The notes: a model not told the origin generated them from the sequence alone. A stretch of DNA of 64,000 nucleotides from an uncultured Collinsella sp. (GCA_900542325.1 UQMY01000011.1:1-64000), one strand, 5' to 3'. Shown: positions 25,049 through 35,053, counted from the first letter of the stretch. Translations and numbers: made by a program.

Positions 25049-25990
25049 ATGTCAGAATTCATTAGGCCTCAGGTTCAGGTCGAAGAGATCAACGAGACGT
25101 CTGCTCGTGTCTCCGTCGAGCCGCTCGAGCGTGGTTACGGCGATACGCTGGGTAACTCCCTTCGTCGCGTTCTTCTGTCCTCGCTCGAGGGTGCCGCCGT
25201 CGAGGCTATTCAGATCGATGGTGCGCAGCACGAGTTCATGACCATCCCTAACATGGTCGAGGATGTCACCGACATCGTCCTGAATGTCAAGGGTCTTGTC
25301 TTCAGGGCTCTCGGCACGACCGACGAGGCGACCGCCACCATCTCGGTTGACGGCCCCTGCGAGGTCACCGGTGCGGACTTCTTTATTCCGTCCGAGTTTG
25401 AGCTGGTCAACCCCGAGCAGCACATCGCTACGCTCACCGAGGGTGGCCATCTCACCATGAGCATGCGCATCGGCTATGGCCGCGGCTATGTCTCTGGCGA
25501 GGCCAACAAGCGCGACAACGATCCCATCGGTGTGATCCACGTCGACTCGCTGTACTCGCCGGTTTCCCGTTGCGCCAAGCTCGTTGAGGCTTGCCGTGTC
25601 GGTCAGCACACCGACTACGACCGCCTTGTCCTCGAGATCGAGACCAACGGCTCCATCGCCCCGCGCGACGCCGTGGTCCAGGCTGCCAATATCATCAATC
25701 AGCATATGGCCGCCTTTATGAACCTTGCCGAGACCCCCGAGGTCGAGGAGGAGGCTTCGATCTTCGCTCCCGAGGTCACCAACGACAACGCCGAGCTGGA
25801 CAAGCAGATCGAGGATCTGGACCTTTCCGTCCGTTCCTACAACTGCCTTAAGCGCGCCAGCATTCACTCGGTCCGTCAGCTCGTTGAGTTCTCGGAGAAC
25901 GATCTGCTCAACATCCGTAACTTCGGTGTTAAGTCGATCGAGGAAGTGAAGGACAAGCTTGAGTCCATGGGCCTGAGCCTGAAGGCTTAA
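25049..25990 (+). CDS. rpoA: RNA polymerase alpha subunit
   Basis: 313 residues, with the N-terminal assembly domain (about 1-230; EPLERGYGDTLGNSLRRVLL) and the C-terminal DNA/activator-binding domain (about 245-310; LDLSVRSYNCLKRASI, NIRNFGVKSIEEVK). Length is normal. Confidence 0.98.
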   Translation: MSEFIRPQVQVEEINETSARVSVEPLERGYGDTLGNSLRRVLLSSLEGAAVEAIQIDGAQHEFMTIPNMVEDVTDIVLNVKGLVFRALGTTDEATATISVDGPCEVTGADFFIPSEFELVNPEQHIATLTEGGHLTMSMRIGYGRGYVSGEANKRDNDPIGVIHVDSLYSPVSRCAKLVEACRVGQHTDYDRLVLEIETNGSIAPRDAVVQAANIINQHMAAFMNLAETPEVEEEASIFAPEVTNDNAELDKQIEDLDLSVRSYNCLKRASIHSVRQLVEFSENDLLNIRNFGVKSIEEVKDKLESMGLSLKA

Positions 25991-26020
25991 TGCTTCGCAT
26001 ATTTGAGGAGAAACTAGACC

Positions 26021-26488
26021 ATGCGTCACAACGTTAAGAAGGGCCTGAAGCTCGGCACCGATGCGAGCCACACCAAGGCCATGAAGAAGAGCCTTGCTAA
26101 GGCCCTCTTCGAGAACGACCGCATCAAGACCACCGAGACCCGCGCTAAGGCGCTGCGTTCGGTCGTCGATCCGATCATCACTTGGGCCAAGAAGGGCGAC
26201 CTGCACTCTCGTCGTCTGGCTATCGCCAAGCTCGGCGATAAGCAGCTCGTTGCCGAGATCTTCGACAAGGCTGCTCAGGGCATGTGGCAGGACCGCAACG
26301 GCGGTTACACCCGCATCATGAAGCTCGGTAACCGTAAGGGCGACAACGCTCCCATCGTTATCATGGAGCTCGTCACCGAGCCTTGCACACCTAAGGCCAA
26401 GAAGGCTGCTCCGGCCCCCAAGAAGGCCGCTGCTCCCAAGAAGGTCGAGGCTGCCGAGGAGTTTCCTGCTGAGGAGACCGCTGAGTAG
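26021..26488 (+). CDS. rplQ: Ribosomal protein bL17 with C-terminal tail
   Basis: 155 residues. The first ~125 are ordinary L17 (GLKLGTDASHTKAMKKSLAK, GDNAPIVIMELV). The last ~28 are a Lys/Ala/Pro-rich then acidic tail (KKAAPAPKKAAAPKKVEAAE), longer than in many bacteria and similar in style to the tail of L31 in this genome. A perfect terminator follows. Confidence 0.97.
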   Translation: MRHNVKKGLKLGTDASHTKAMKKSLAKALFENDRIKTTETRAKALRSVVDPIITWAKKGDLHSRRLAIAKLGDKQLVAEIFDKAAQGMWQDRNGGYTRIMKLGNRKGDNAPIVIMELVTEPCTPKAKKAAPAPKKAAAPKKVEAAEEFPAEETAE

Positions 26489-26514
26489 ACATTCCGTCTG
26501 CATAGGCTATATTC

Positions 26515-26545
26515 GAGGGGTACGTTCGCGTACCCCTCTTTTTTT
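26515..26545 (+). terminator. Terminator of the alpha operon
   Basis: A perfect 10-bp stem GAGGGGTACG-TTCG-CGTACCCCTC followed by seven T residues, ending the rpoA-rplQ transcript before truA. Confidence 0.95.
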
Positions 26546-26580
26546 GTCGCGATACCGTTGCTTGTTTGTTGGGAGCGCCC

Positions 26581-27405
26581 ATGACTGCGCCGTCTGATTT
26601 CAATTCGATTTCCGAGCTTGACGCCACGCTCGTATTTCGCGTGGCCTATGATGGCTCGTCGTATAGCGGATTTGCCGAGCAGCCGGGACAGACGACGGTT
26701 GCGGGTGAGCTACGTCGAGCCATCGAGACGCTGCTTCGTCGCCCGATCGATCTGACGTGTGCGGGGCGTACCGATGCCGGCGTGCATGCCGTGGCTCAGT
26801 ACATCAGCGTGCCCGTAACGGACGCTGAGCTCGCTTGTACGCGCCGTAGGTGGCTGCGGGCCATGGATGCCCTGCTGCCCAAAGATATCGCCATAAACGA
26901 GGTCTACAAGGCCCGTAAAGGCTTTTCTGCACGTTTTGACGCGCGTTCCCGTACGTATACGTACCGTATTGCCGATCGAGATGCGCGCCCCGTGCTGTCC
27001 CGCGGTGCCGTGTGGTGGCATCGCTATCCCTTGGATGTAAAGGCTATGTCTGCTGCCTGCCCCGCTCTGCTGGGCGAGCAGGACTTTAAAAGCTTTTGCA
27101 AGGTTGCCTCGGCCGTTGGCAAGCCCACGCATCGCTGCGTGATGCGTGCCGAATTTGGCCATGAGGTTGCGTTTGGCGAGGACATCCTGACGTTCACCAT
27201 CGAGGGCAATGCGTTTCTGCATTCGATGGTCCGTACGATCGTGGGCACGCTTGTCGAGATTGGCATGCATCGCCGTGAACCCGAGTGGATGCGTGAGGTT
27301 ATCGATGCTTGCGACCGTACCGCTGCGGGCCCCACGGCTCCTGCCTGCGGCCTTACGTTTATGGGCGTGGATTACGATCCCGCCGAGCTTGTCGTGCTCG
27401 ACTAG
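26581..27405 (+). CDS. truA: tRNA pseudouridine(38-40) synthase TruA
   Basis: 274 residues. It converts U38-40 of tRNA anticodon arms to pseudouridine. The catalytic Asp is in CAGRTDAGVHA; RTYTYRI and FLHSMVRTIVGTLVEIG are conserved. GGGAG precedes the ATG at 26581. It lies just after the alpha operon terminator and probably has its own promoter or read-through. Confidence 0.96.
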   Translation: MTAPSDFNSISELDATLVFRVAYDGSSYSGFAEQPGQTTVAGELRRAIETLLRRPIDLTCAGRTDAGVHAVAQYISVPVTDAELACTRRRWLRAMDALLPKDIAINEVYKARKGFSARFDARSRTYTYRIADRDARPVLSRGAVWWHRYPLDVKAMSAACPALLGEQDFKSFCKVASAVGKPTHRCVMRAEFGHEVAFGEDILTFTIEGNAFLHSMVRTIVGTLVEIGMHRREPEWMREVIDACDRTAAGPTAPACGLTFMGVDYDPAELVVLD

Positions 27406-27566
27406 GGGAGGGCTCGACGTCTCGTGCGTCGACACCTGTCATCTGTGGGCTGCGCGTGTGCAACATCTGTTCTTGGCGTGCAATGCAACCGGTGTCTCAT
27501 TGCTTTTATTGCCGGGGTGTACCATGAACCACGGTTTGATTCATTGCTGTCGAGAGGACGGATAAT

Positions 27567-28607
27567 TTGGTTCGACGTGGCTCGCATCCGCGACTTTCGG
27601 TGATCCTTGTGGTAGAAGGCTCGCCCAGCTATGCGATGCGTGCGCTCGAGAGTATCCAGAACCAAGACCTCTACGATTTGCAGATTGTCGTTGTCTGCCG
27701 CGATGCTGCGCCCGGTGTGCGCCATTCGCTTCAAGTTGCTGCCGACAGGGACATCCATATTGATTTGATTGACGTCGAGGACGCGAAGCGCGGCGCTTGT
27801 CTTCGTGCCGGTTTTGATGCCTCGCGCGGCTCTCAAATCATCGCCATGAACGCCGATGAGTGGTTTGCTCCGCAATCCCTTTCCAAGATGGTCGATATCG
27901 CGTGCGATACTGCGGCAGACATAGTGTTCCCTACGGTGTCGCTCGACCGCTATGATGCACATCGAGAGCGCCATTCGCGCGTCTTGGATGCTACTCATAT
28001 TTCCATTGATAGCAAATCTTCGATGGTGGCCGGGCTGCCTCAGTTGATTTTAGGCGGCCTAGTCGTTCAGACCTCTGGCGTGATGTACAGCCGCTCGCTG
28101 TTTGAGACATGCCTTTTGTGCGACAAGGCGTTTCGCACAGTTGGGTTTATGGCATGCGCGCTCTCGCAGGCACGATTCGTGTCCGGCTGCGGCGACGCTT
28201 GTTTCCACGCGGTGGCACCTAAGCTTACAGATGCCTTTGATCCCACCATGTATGCCAGGATATCCGATAACACTCGAGCGCTCGACGAGCTTGCGGACTC
28301 ACTCTCGGAAGCAGATAGCGGTGGTCGGCTCAAGCTGGCAAGCCAAAAGTTCTACTTTGCCGGACTGGTCGCCTGCATCGAGAATTTGTGTTTGAGCCCG
28401 CATGGAGTGTCGTCAATCGAGCGTTCCGCCCGCATGCGTGATATGCTCGAGGCGCCTCGAACCCGTCAAATGGTCGCCGCGCTCAAGGATAACCATCGGG
28501 GGCTCGGTCTGTTGTTTGGGCCGATCGCTAGCGCCAAGCCCGCGCGTTGCGTGATGTGTACGCATCTGGCAGCTTTTCTTAACCGGACGGGCGCAAAAAC
28601 CGCCTAA
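27567..28607 (+). CDS. Glycosyltransferase family 2-like protein
   Basis: 346 residues. The first ~110 residues follow the GT-A pattern of family 2 (LSVILVVEGSPSYAMRALES, then an aligned NADEWF where active enzymes have a DxD). The weak metal motif means a transferase activity is not certain. The C-terminal ~200 residues are not recognised. The start is TTG at 27567 with GAGAGGA upstream. It stands alone between truA and argR. Confidence 0.6.
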   Translation: MVRRGSHPRLSVILVVEGSPSYAMRALESIQNQDLYDLQIVVVCRDAAPGVRHSLQVAADRDIHIDLIDVEDAKRGACLRAGFDASRGSQIIAMNADEWFAPQSLSKMVDIACDTAADIVFPTVSLDRYDAHRERHSRVLDATHISIDSKSSMVAGLPQLILGGLVVQTSGVMYSRSLFETCLLCDKAFRTVGFMACALSQARFVSGCGDACFHAVAPKLTDAFDPTMYARISDNTRALDELADSLSEADSGGRLKLASQKFYFAGLVACIENLCLSPHGVSSIERSARMRDMLEAPRTRQMVAALKDNHRGLGLLFGPIASAKPARCVMCTHLAAFLNRTGAKTA

Positions 28608-28618
28608 ACGGCTCATTA

Positions 28619-28646
28619 CGAAACAAATTTGCATAGAATTGTTTCG
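28619..28646. promoter_or_regulatory. Dyad upstream of argR
   Basis: CGAAACAA (28619-28626) and TTGTTTCG (28639-28646) form a perfect 8-bp inverted repeat in an AT-rich stretch about 95 bp before argR. It does not match a standard ARG box, so the binding protein is unknown. Confidence 0.4.
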
Positions 28647-28739
28647 AAATGCGTTCTTATACACAAAAGCCTTCAAATAGCGTTAAACTATTCAATCACT
28701 GATTGATTGTCTCCGCCATCTTTTGGAGTGAGGGTTTGT

Positions 28740-29177
28740 ATGGCTAAAAAACGCAATGGGCGCCAGGATGCCATTAGAGATATTGTGCGCAATAAGGACG
28801 TCCGCACGCAGCGTGTGCTGGTCGATGAGCTCCGTGCTATGGGCTTTGATTGCACGCAGGCGACTGTCTCTCGCGATATTGCCGATATGGGGCTGCGTAA
28901 GCTCCCTGAGGGCATCTATGTTCTGGCAGAGGACCTGCACCTGCAGCGCATGGTTTCCGAGCTCGTAACGGGCGTTCTGCGTACCGATAATCTGGTTATG
29001 ATCAAGGCTCAGCCTGGCACGGCTTCCGGCATCGCCGCCGCCGTTGATGCGGCAGAGTTGCCCGATGTGCTTGGCTCGCTTGCCGGCAACGATACGATTT
29101 TGGTCATTGCCCAGACGGCCGAGGACGGCGAGCGTCTCGAGGCGCTGATCAATAAGCTGAGCAATTCTCGCAAGTAG
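28740..29177 (+). CDS. argR: Arginine repressor ArgR
   Basis: 145 residues. The N-terminal winged helix (about 8-65; TQATVSRDIADMGLRK) binds ARG boxes and the C-terminal domain (about 80-145; QPGTASGIAAAVDAAELPDV, GNDTILVI) hexamerises and binds arginine. GGAGTGAGGG lies before the ATG at 28740. No arginine biosynthesis gene is adjacent. It could also report on carbamoyl-phosphate-linked catabolism at 7.6-9.8 kb, but that is speculation. Confidence 0.95.
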   Translation: MAKKRNGRQDAIRDIVRNKDVRTQRVLVDELRAMGFDCTQATVSRDIADMGLRKLPEGIYVLAEDLHLQRMVSELVTGVLRTDNLVMIKAQPGTASGIAAAVDAAELPDVLGSLAGNDTILVIAQTAEDGERLEALINKLSNSRK

Positions 29178-29226
29178 GCGTGCGGGTCGTGCGCTCGGCA
29201 CTGCGTGCGCTTACATAGTGGCTTGT

Positions 29227-29259
29227 AAGGGGTATCGACGTTGGTCGGTACCTCTTTTT
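29227..29259 (+). terminator. argR terminator
   Basis: AGGGGTATCGAC pairs with GGTCGGTACCTC (some G-U), followed by TTTTTG. Confidence 0.75.
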
Positions 29260-29302
29260 GTTTGCCGGTATAAAGACCGCCCACCAGGTCGCTTCAAACT
29301 AA

Positions 29303-29339
29303 AAGGCCCCGAGCAGTTCAATAAGCTGCTCGGGGCCTT
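29303..29339 (-). terminator. Terminator of the penicillin-binding protein gene
   Basis: A perfect 14-bp stem AAGGCCCCGAGCAG/CTGCTCGGGGCCTT; on the minus strand it is followed by TTAGTTT. It can act for the minus-strand gene ending at 29362. Confidence 0.85.
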
Positions 29340-29361
29340 GTTGGCTTTAGTCGCGTACTTC

Positions 29362-31560
29362 TTAGCCGACCGTATCGTCAGGCGTGGGCGAGGGGTCGGG
29401 AGTGGGCGTAGGCGTAGGCGTGCCGCCATCGCCGCCGGTCGAACCACCAGTGGAGCCGCCCGTCGAGCCACCGGTCGTACCGGTGCCGCCGGTGGTGTCG
29501 CCGCCCGTGGTCTCGGTGGTCGTGGTCGTCGTGGTAGTCGTTGTGGTGGTTTCCTCTTCGTCCTCGTTCTCGTCCTTGTCCTTGTCGTCGTTCTCCGACT
29601 TCTTGGTGTTGTTGGTGCCGTAGAACTTCCAGACGCTGTTGTTCTTGTAGGTGGGCGCCGTTCCGGTCGCAAACTCCTCGCGCTCGGTACCGGTCAGAAC
29701 GGTGTTCATAAACCGCTTAAAGACAGGCAGGTTGGTGCTGTCGCCCAGCAGGTCCGTGCCGTATTTTTGGATGGGGATCTCGCCCGCGGAATAGCCGGTC
29801 CACAGGGCGCACGCCAGCTGCGGGGTATAGCCGCAGAACCACAGGTTGGTGGTGTTGTCGGTGGTGCCCGTCTTGCCGGCATAGGGCTGGTTGACACTCA
29901 GGGCGCCGGCAGCACCCGTACCGCTGCCCTTCATGACGCCGGACAGAACATCGGTGACCGCGGCGGCCTCGCCCTCGGTAAGCACCTGTGAGGGATTGTC
30001 GGTGTGCTGGTACAGCACCGAACCGGTACGAGAGTCAATCTCGGTGATGGCGATCGGCTGGCGATAGTAGCCGCCGTTGGCAAACGTCGCGTAGGCGGCG
30101 GCCATCTCGAGCGGCGAGATCGAGCCGGTGCCGAGGGTCATGACGGGAACGTCCTCGATGTTGTCCTTGGCGGGGTCGATGCCGAGCTTTTTGACGAGCG
30201 AGATGATCTTGCTGTTGCCGACGGCTTCCGCCACCTGGATGTAGCCGGTGTTGGAGGAGTATGCCGTCGCCTGCTTAAGCGTGATGTTGCCATAGCTCTG
30301 GTTGGCGTAGTTTTGTACCTCGGTTGTGGTGCCCTTGGCCTTGAGCGGCGAGTTGCAGTTGAGGGTGACGTTGGGGTTCATGCCGTTTTGGATGGCAGTT
30401 GCCAGCGTAAAGGCCTTAAAGGTGGAGCCGACGGGACGCTTGGCCGTGGCATGGTTTACGTGGTTCTCGTCGGCGTTGTAGTCGTAGCCGCCCACCATGC
30501 ACTTGATGTAGCCGGTCTTGGGGTCGACGACGACCATGCCCATGTCCAGGCCGTCAAGCGAGAGCGTGTCGAGCTGCTCGCGGACGGCATTCTCTGCCAC
30601 CTGCTGCATCGTGGGGTCGATGGTGGTCTTGACGGTCAGGCCGCCCTTAAAGAGCACGTCGGTCGAGAACTCCTGCTCCAGTAGCTGCTTGACGTAGGAG
30701 ACAAAGTAGGGCTGCGAGTATACGTCGACGCCGCTGCCCGAAATCTCGGTCACGTTGAGGGTGATGGGCTCGGCCTGTGCGGCATCGTGCTCCTCCTGGG
30801 TGATGTGGCCCAGGCGCAGCATGTTGTCGAGAACCTTGTTGCGGCGAGACAGCGCCAGGTCGGGGTTGACCGTGGGGTCGTACTGCGAAGGCGAGTTGGG
30901 AAGGCCGATGAGCAGCGCGGCCTCGCTGAGGGTGAGGTCGGCGGCGCTCTTGGACAGATAGGTCTCGGCTGCGGCCTCGATGCCGTAGGCGCCGTGGCCG
31001 TAATAGATGGTGTTGAGGTACATCATGAGGATCTCGTCTTTGGAGTACATGTCCTCCATCTTGATGGCGATGTAGGCCTCGCGCACCTTACGCTCAATGG
31101 TCGAGTCGAACTGCTCCTCCTGCAGGATGGTGTTGCGCACAAGCTGCTGGGTGATAGTCGAGGCGCCTTCGTGCCCGCCACCGAGGGTTGCCACCGCAGC
31201 ACGCGCGATACCCCACAGGTCGATACCGCCGTGCTCGTAGAAGCGCTCGTCCTCGACGTCAACGGTGCCCTGCAGCACGTAGGGGGAGACCTCGTCCTTG
31301 GTGATGGACTTGCGGTTTTGCGTGTAGAAGCTCGCGATCTTGTTGCCGTTGCAGTCGACGATCTCGGTGGGCTCGCTCACCAGATACGCGTTGGCGTCGG
31401 TGTAGTCGGGCAGATCGGACAGCCAGCGGTTGACGTTGCCGACCATGCCGATGCCAAATGCCACGCCCGCAATCAGCAGAAAGCCCAAAAACGAGAGCAG
31501 GATTATGGGCAGAGCATGCGTCTTTGAACGGCTGCGTCCCTGTCGTTGGCGAGGACCCAT
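29362..31560 (-). CDS. Bifunctional penicillin-binding protein (class A)
   Basis: 732 residues: a peptidoglycan glycosyltransferase and DD-transpeptidase. One N-terminal membrane helix (about 17-40, LPIILLSFLGFLLIAGVAFG). The GT51 domain shows VEDERFYEHGG and GASTITQQLVRN. The transpeptidase shows STFK (S379, K382), SSN and KTGTTD. The C terminus has a ~75-residue low-complexity tail: acidic Lys/Asp/Glu, about twelve Thr in a row, Gly/Ser/Thr repeats and (TP)n, probably an extracellular wall-spanning spacer. Start at 31560 has GGAGGT upstream. It is divergent from the U32 peptidase across 162 bp. Confidence 0.93.
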   Translation of the reverse strand: MGPRQRQGRSRSKTHALPIILLSFLGFLLIAGVAFGIGMVGNVNRWLSDLPDYTDANAYLVSEPTEIVDCNGNKIASFYTQNRKSITKDEVSPYVLQGTVDVEDERFYEHGGIDLWGIARAAVATLGGGHEGASTITQQLVRNTILQEEQFDSTIERKVREAYIAIKMEDMYSKDEILMMYLNTIYYGHGAYGIEAAAETYLSKSAADLTLSEAALLIGLPNSPSQYDPTVNPDLALSRRNKVLDNMLRLGHITQEEHDAAQAEPITLNVTEISGSGVDVYSQPYFVSYVKQLLEQEFSTDVLFKGGLTVKTTIDPTMQQVAENAVREQLDTLSLDGLDMGMVVVDPKTGYIKCMVGGYDYNADENHVNHATAKRPVGSTFKAFTLATAIQNGMNPNVTLNCNSPLKAKGTTTEVQNYANQSYGNITLKQATAYSSNTGYIQVAEAVGNSKIISLVKKLGIDPAKDNIEDVPVMTLGTGSISPLEMAAAYATFANGGYYRQPIAITEIDSRTGSVLYQHTDNPSQVLTEGEAAAVTDVLSGVMKGSGTGAAGALSVNQPYAGKTGTTDNTTNLWFCGYTPQLACALWTGYSAGEIPIQKYGTDLLGDSTNLPVFKRFMNTVLTGTEREEFATGTAPTYKNNSVWKFYGTNNTKKSENDDKDKDENEDEEETTTTTTTTTTTTETTGGDTTGGTGTTGGSTGGSTGGSTGGDGGTPTPTPTPDPSPTPDDTVG

Positions 31561-31722
31561 ATATTGACCTCCAGGTATGTCGTGCCGGACGGTGGATGTG
31601 CCGTCGGGGCAGGATGGACATAAGTTATTACACGATAAACCAAACGGGGCGCGCGAGGCCTCGTGTATGCTGGAAGACGGCATTTTTCAGAGTGAATGCA
31701 TACCTTGGTAAGGAGTTTGTCG

Positions 31723-33777
31723 ATGGCGATTCGGACGATGGGGCCGAGCGGACAATACGAGACTGGATTGGATGCTGCCGGTGCGGCGCTGCCCGAGCTG
31801 CTGGCGCCGGCGGGCGGACTCGACCAGATGCTTGCGGCCATCGCCGCGGGTGCCGATGCCATCTATGCGGGGTTGGGCGGCTTTAACGCCCGTGTGAGCG
31901 CCCATGGCTTTACGGATAACGAGTTTGCGCGCGGCTGCGCCGTGGCGCATGCCCATGGCGTGCGTGTGTACGTAACGCTCAACGTGTTCGTGTTTGACGA
32001 TGAGTTGTCCGACGCGGTGGCGTTGGGAGCTCATGCACTGGAGCTGGGCGCCGATGCTCTGATTGTCGCCGATGCCGGGTTGGCCTGCGCGCTGCGCGCG
32101 GCGATTCCCGGGGTCGAGATTCACCTGTCCACGCAGGCGGGCGCTCATAGCGAGGGTGCCGTGCGGCTTGCCGCCGATGAGCTGGGGGTCGAGCGCGTGA
32201 CGACGACACGCGAGCTGACGGTCGACGAGATTGCGGCGCTCTGTGCCACGGGCGTGCCCATCGAGGTATTCTGCCACGGTGCGATTTGCATCGGCTATTC
32301 GGGGGCGTGCGAGTTCTCGGCCCTGCGGCGTGGGCGCTCGGCGATGCGCGGCGACTGCACGCAGCCGTGCCGTCTGGCGTACGACCTAGTGGACGAGGCG
32401 GGGCAGAGTGTTGTTGCCGTCGAGGGGGATCGTCTGCTGTGTCCGCATGACTATCTGGGTATTGCGCATCTGCCCGAGCTTGTAGATGCTGGCGTTGCGT
32501 CGCTCAAGATCGAGGGACGCATGAAGAACCCCGATTACGTATTCAACGTGGTGCGGGTTTGGCGCCGGGCGCTCGATATGCTGCGCGACGGCGCGTGGGA
32601 CCCCGGTGCCGTGGAAGAGCTTGAGCGCGAGCTGGGAAGGTCGTTTAACCGTGGGTTTACCGATGCGTACCTGCGAGGGCGTTCGGGTGCCGAGCTGATG
32701 AGCTTTGAGCGTGCAATTAACCAGGGCGTGCGCGTGGGGCGCTTGGTCGCTGTGGGCCACGAAGAGGTGACCGTTGAGCTCGATGCCGCCGTGGCGGCGG
32801 GTGACACGCTCGAGATTCGGTTCTATCCGGGTGTCGACGCGCGTCCCGATGTGCCCAAGCGCTGGCCGCAGGTGCCCTGCCCGGTGGATGCCGCAGCGGG
32901 GAAGCGCGTCGTCGTGCATTGCAAGCGTAAGGTGGACGCGGGCTGCGAGGTATACCTGATTCGTAGCGCCGGCGTGTTGGATCAGACGGCGGCGGTGTTG
33001 GAGCGCATGCGGGCCGAGGCGGATGCGATTGCGCCCGTTGCGCGTGCCGTTGAGGTGCTGCCCTTTGAGGACGTTGCGGTGGATAGCGGTGCGTCGCCGG
33101 AGTTGGTGGAGTGCGCGGTTCCCGCTCGCATGGTTTTTGCTTGGCAGCTGATGGATACCGACCCGCGCAGAGAACTCGATTTGTCCGACACCGTTGTGGT
33201 GCTTGACGAGGTGTGCCGCACGGGTGACGCTGACCGGACCCGCTCGCTGATGCAGCGTGCCGGGCGCGTCGTCTGCCGCAACCTGGGACAGGTGGTGATT
33301 GCTCGCGAGCTGGGCGTGACGTTTGACGTGGCGGCGCCGGTGTTCTGCGCGAATCGGGCCACGCTTACCTGGCTGCGCGGACTCGGTGCGGGGCGGGTGT
33401 ACTTGCCGGCCGAGTTGCTCGGCAATGATGCGGAGCGTATTGCCGAACTGACGGCCGAACCTGGTGTTCTGAGCCCTGTCGATGCCGATTGCCCCGAGCT
33501 CATGGTGTGCGAGCACTGCCTGCTGACCGCCGAGGGCGTCTGCACTGCGGATGCGACGGGGCAGGTCCATTGTCGTGACTGCTCGCGCCGTCAGCAAACA
33601 CGATATTTAGTTGAACGTGACGGTACGCGTCTGCCGGTCGCCGTTGACGCGTGCGGCAGGACGAGGATTTTCCTGTCGTCGGTGCCGCGTCGCGTCAGTT
33701 TGTTATCATATGAGAGTTTATGGACTTCCAGCACCGCCGTATCCGGTGAGGGTGCTATAGCAAAAGGAGGATACCCA
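31723..33777 (+). CDS. U32-family peptidase, no stop before tyrS
   Basis: About 685 residues of a U32-family protein, related to the RlhA/TrhP/YhbU group that act in tRNA or rRNA hydroxylation and in some species as proteases. The signature is present as FCHGAICIGYSGACEFS (about 183-198), followed by CTQPCR and SLKIEGRMK. A Cys cluster (CEHC..CRDC) lies near the end. TAAGGAG supports ATG 31723. Remarkably, the frame passes GRTRIFLSSVPRR and continues through the tyrS ribosome-binding site without any stop, so the full open frame is 1,089 codons ending at 34989. The usual C-terminal part of such proteins seems lost or altered. Confidence 0.85.
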
Positions 33778-34989
33778 ATGCTGTCTGTCGACGAGCAAAT
33801 GCGTATCATCACCTCGGGCGCAGCGCAGATCGTCCCCGAGGCCGACCTTCGCAAGAAGCTTGAGAAGGGCGAGCCCCTCAACATCAAGCTCGGCGTCGAT
33901 CCCACTAGCCCCGATCTGCACCTGGGCCATGCCGTGCCCCTGCGCAAGATGCGTCAGTTCCAGGACCTGGGCCACAACGTCACCCTCATCATCGGCAACG
34001 GCACCGCGCTGATCGGCGACCCCTCGGGCAAGAACTCCACGCGTCCGCAGCTTTCGCAGGAGCAGATCGAGGCCAACGCCGAGACCTACGTGAGCCAGGC
34101 CATGAAGATCCTGGACCCCGAGAAGACCACCATCGTGCACAACGGCGACTGGATCCTTTCGATGGATCTGGCCGGCCTGCTGCAGGTGTGCTCCAAGTTC
34201 ACCGTTGCCCGCATTCTTGAGCGCGACGACTTTACCAAGCGCTACCAGTCTCAGACGCCGATCGCCCTGCATGAGTTCCTGTATCCCGTGATGCAGGCTT
34301 TCGACTCTGTGCAGATCAAGGCCGACGTGGAGATGGGCGGCACCGATCAGCTCTTCAACCTGCTCGCCGGCCGCGAGCTCATGGAGAAGATGGGTATGGA
34401 GCCGCAGATTGCGCTCACCATGCCGCTGCTCGAGGGCACCGACGGCGTGCGCAAGATGTCCAAGTCCTATGGTAACTATATCGGCCTGACCGACGCTCCC
34501 AAGGACATGTTCGGCAAGACCATGTCCATCCCCGACGAGATGATCGGCAAGTACTATCGTCTGGCCAGCTCGCTCACCCCTGCCGAGGTCGACAAGATCG
34601 ACGCCGCCCTGGCCGATGGCTCCGCCGACCCCTACGAGCTCAAGCGCGCTCTGGGCCGCGACCTGTGCGACACCTACCACGGTGCCGGCGCCGGCGACGA
34701 GGCTCAGGCCGAGTTCGACCGCGTGTTCAAGGAGGGCCAGCTCGCCGACTTCCCCGAGAAGCATGCCGAGCTGACTGTCAATGACGAGGGCCAGATTTAC
34801 CTCGCCGGCCTGCTCAAGGGCCTGGGTCTTTCGGCCAGCGCCGGCCAGGCCCGCCGCGATATCGACGGCGGCGGCGTCAAAATCAACGGCAAGGCCGTGG
34901 CTCCCAAGAGCTACAACATCGATCCGAGCGCCCTCAAGCTGGGCGATACCCTCTCCGTGGGCAAGCGCAAGGGCTTCAAGTTGGTCTAA
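33778..34989 (+). CDS. tyrS: Tyrosyl-tRNA synthetase
   Basis: 403 residues. A class I synthetase with HLGH (H48, in DPTSPDLHLGHAVPL) and KMSKS (from K226), plus a C-terminal S4-like RNA-binding domain (about 340-403). An independent start is strongly supported by AAAGGAGG seven bases before the ATG. It is in the same frame as the upstream U32 peptidase with no stop between them, so a fusion protein could also be made by read-through from the upstream start. No T-box leader is visible. Confidence 0.96.
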   Translation: MLSVDEQMRIITSGAAQIVPEADLRKKLEKGEPLNIKLGVDPTSPDLHLGHAVPLRKMRQFQDLGHNVTLIIGNGTALIGDPSGKNSTRPQLSQEQIEANAETYVSQAMKILDPEKTTIVHNGDWILSMDLAGLLQVCSKFTVARILERDDFTKRYQSQTPIALHEFLYPVMQAFDSVQIKADVEMGGTDQLFNLLAGRELMEKMGMEPQIALTMPLLEGTDGVRKMSKSYGNYIGLTDAPKDMFGKTMSIPDEMIGKYYRLASSLTPAEVDKIDAALADGSADPYELKRALGRDLCDTYHGAGAGDEAQAEFDRVFKEGQLADFPEKHAELTVNDEGQIYLAGLLKGLGLSASAGQARRDIDGGGVKINGKAVAPKSYNIDPSALKLGDTLSVGKRKGFKLV

Positions 34990-35012
34990 CGAGCGAGTTG
35001 ACCTCACAAGTG

Positions 35013-35053
35013 CAACAAGGCCGCAGCCGGGAATCCCGACTGCGGCCTTGTTG
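35013..35053 (+). terminator. tyrS terminator
   Basis: A perfect 14-bp stem CAACAAGGCCGCAG/CTGCGGCCTTGTTG with additional inner pairing CGGGA..TCCCG. The T-rich end is inside the stem (TTGTTGGTT), the same style as the hairpin at 29303. Confidence 0.75.

Noticed and set aside
33600..33777. T-box leader for tyrS
   Set aside because: No specifier hairpin or the conserved T-box sequence is visible; the region is an open frame.
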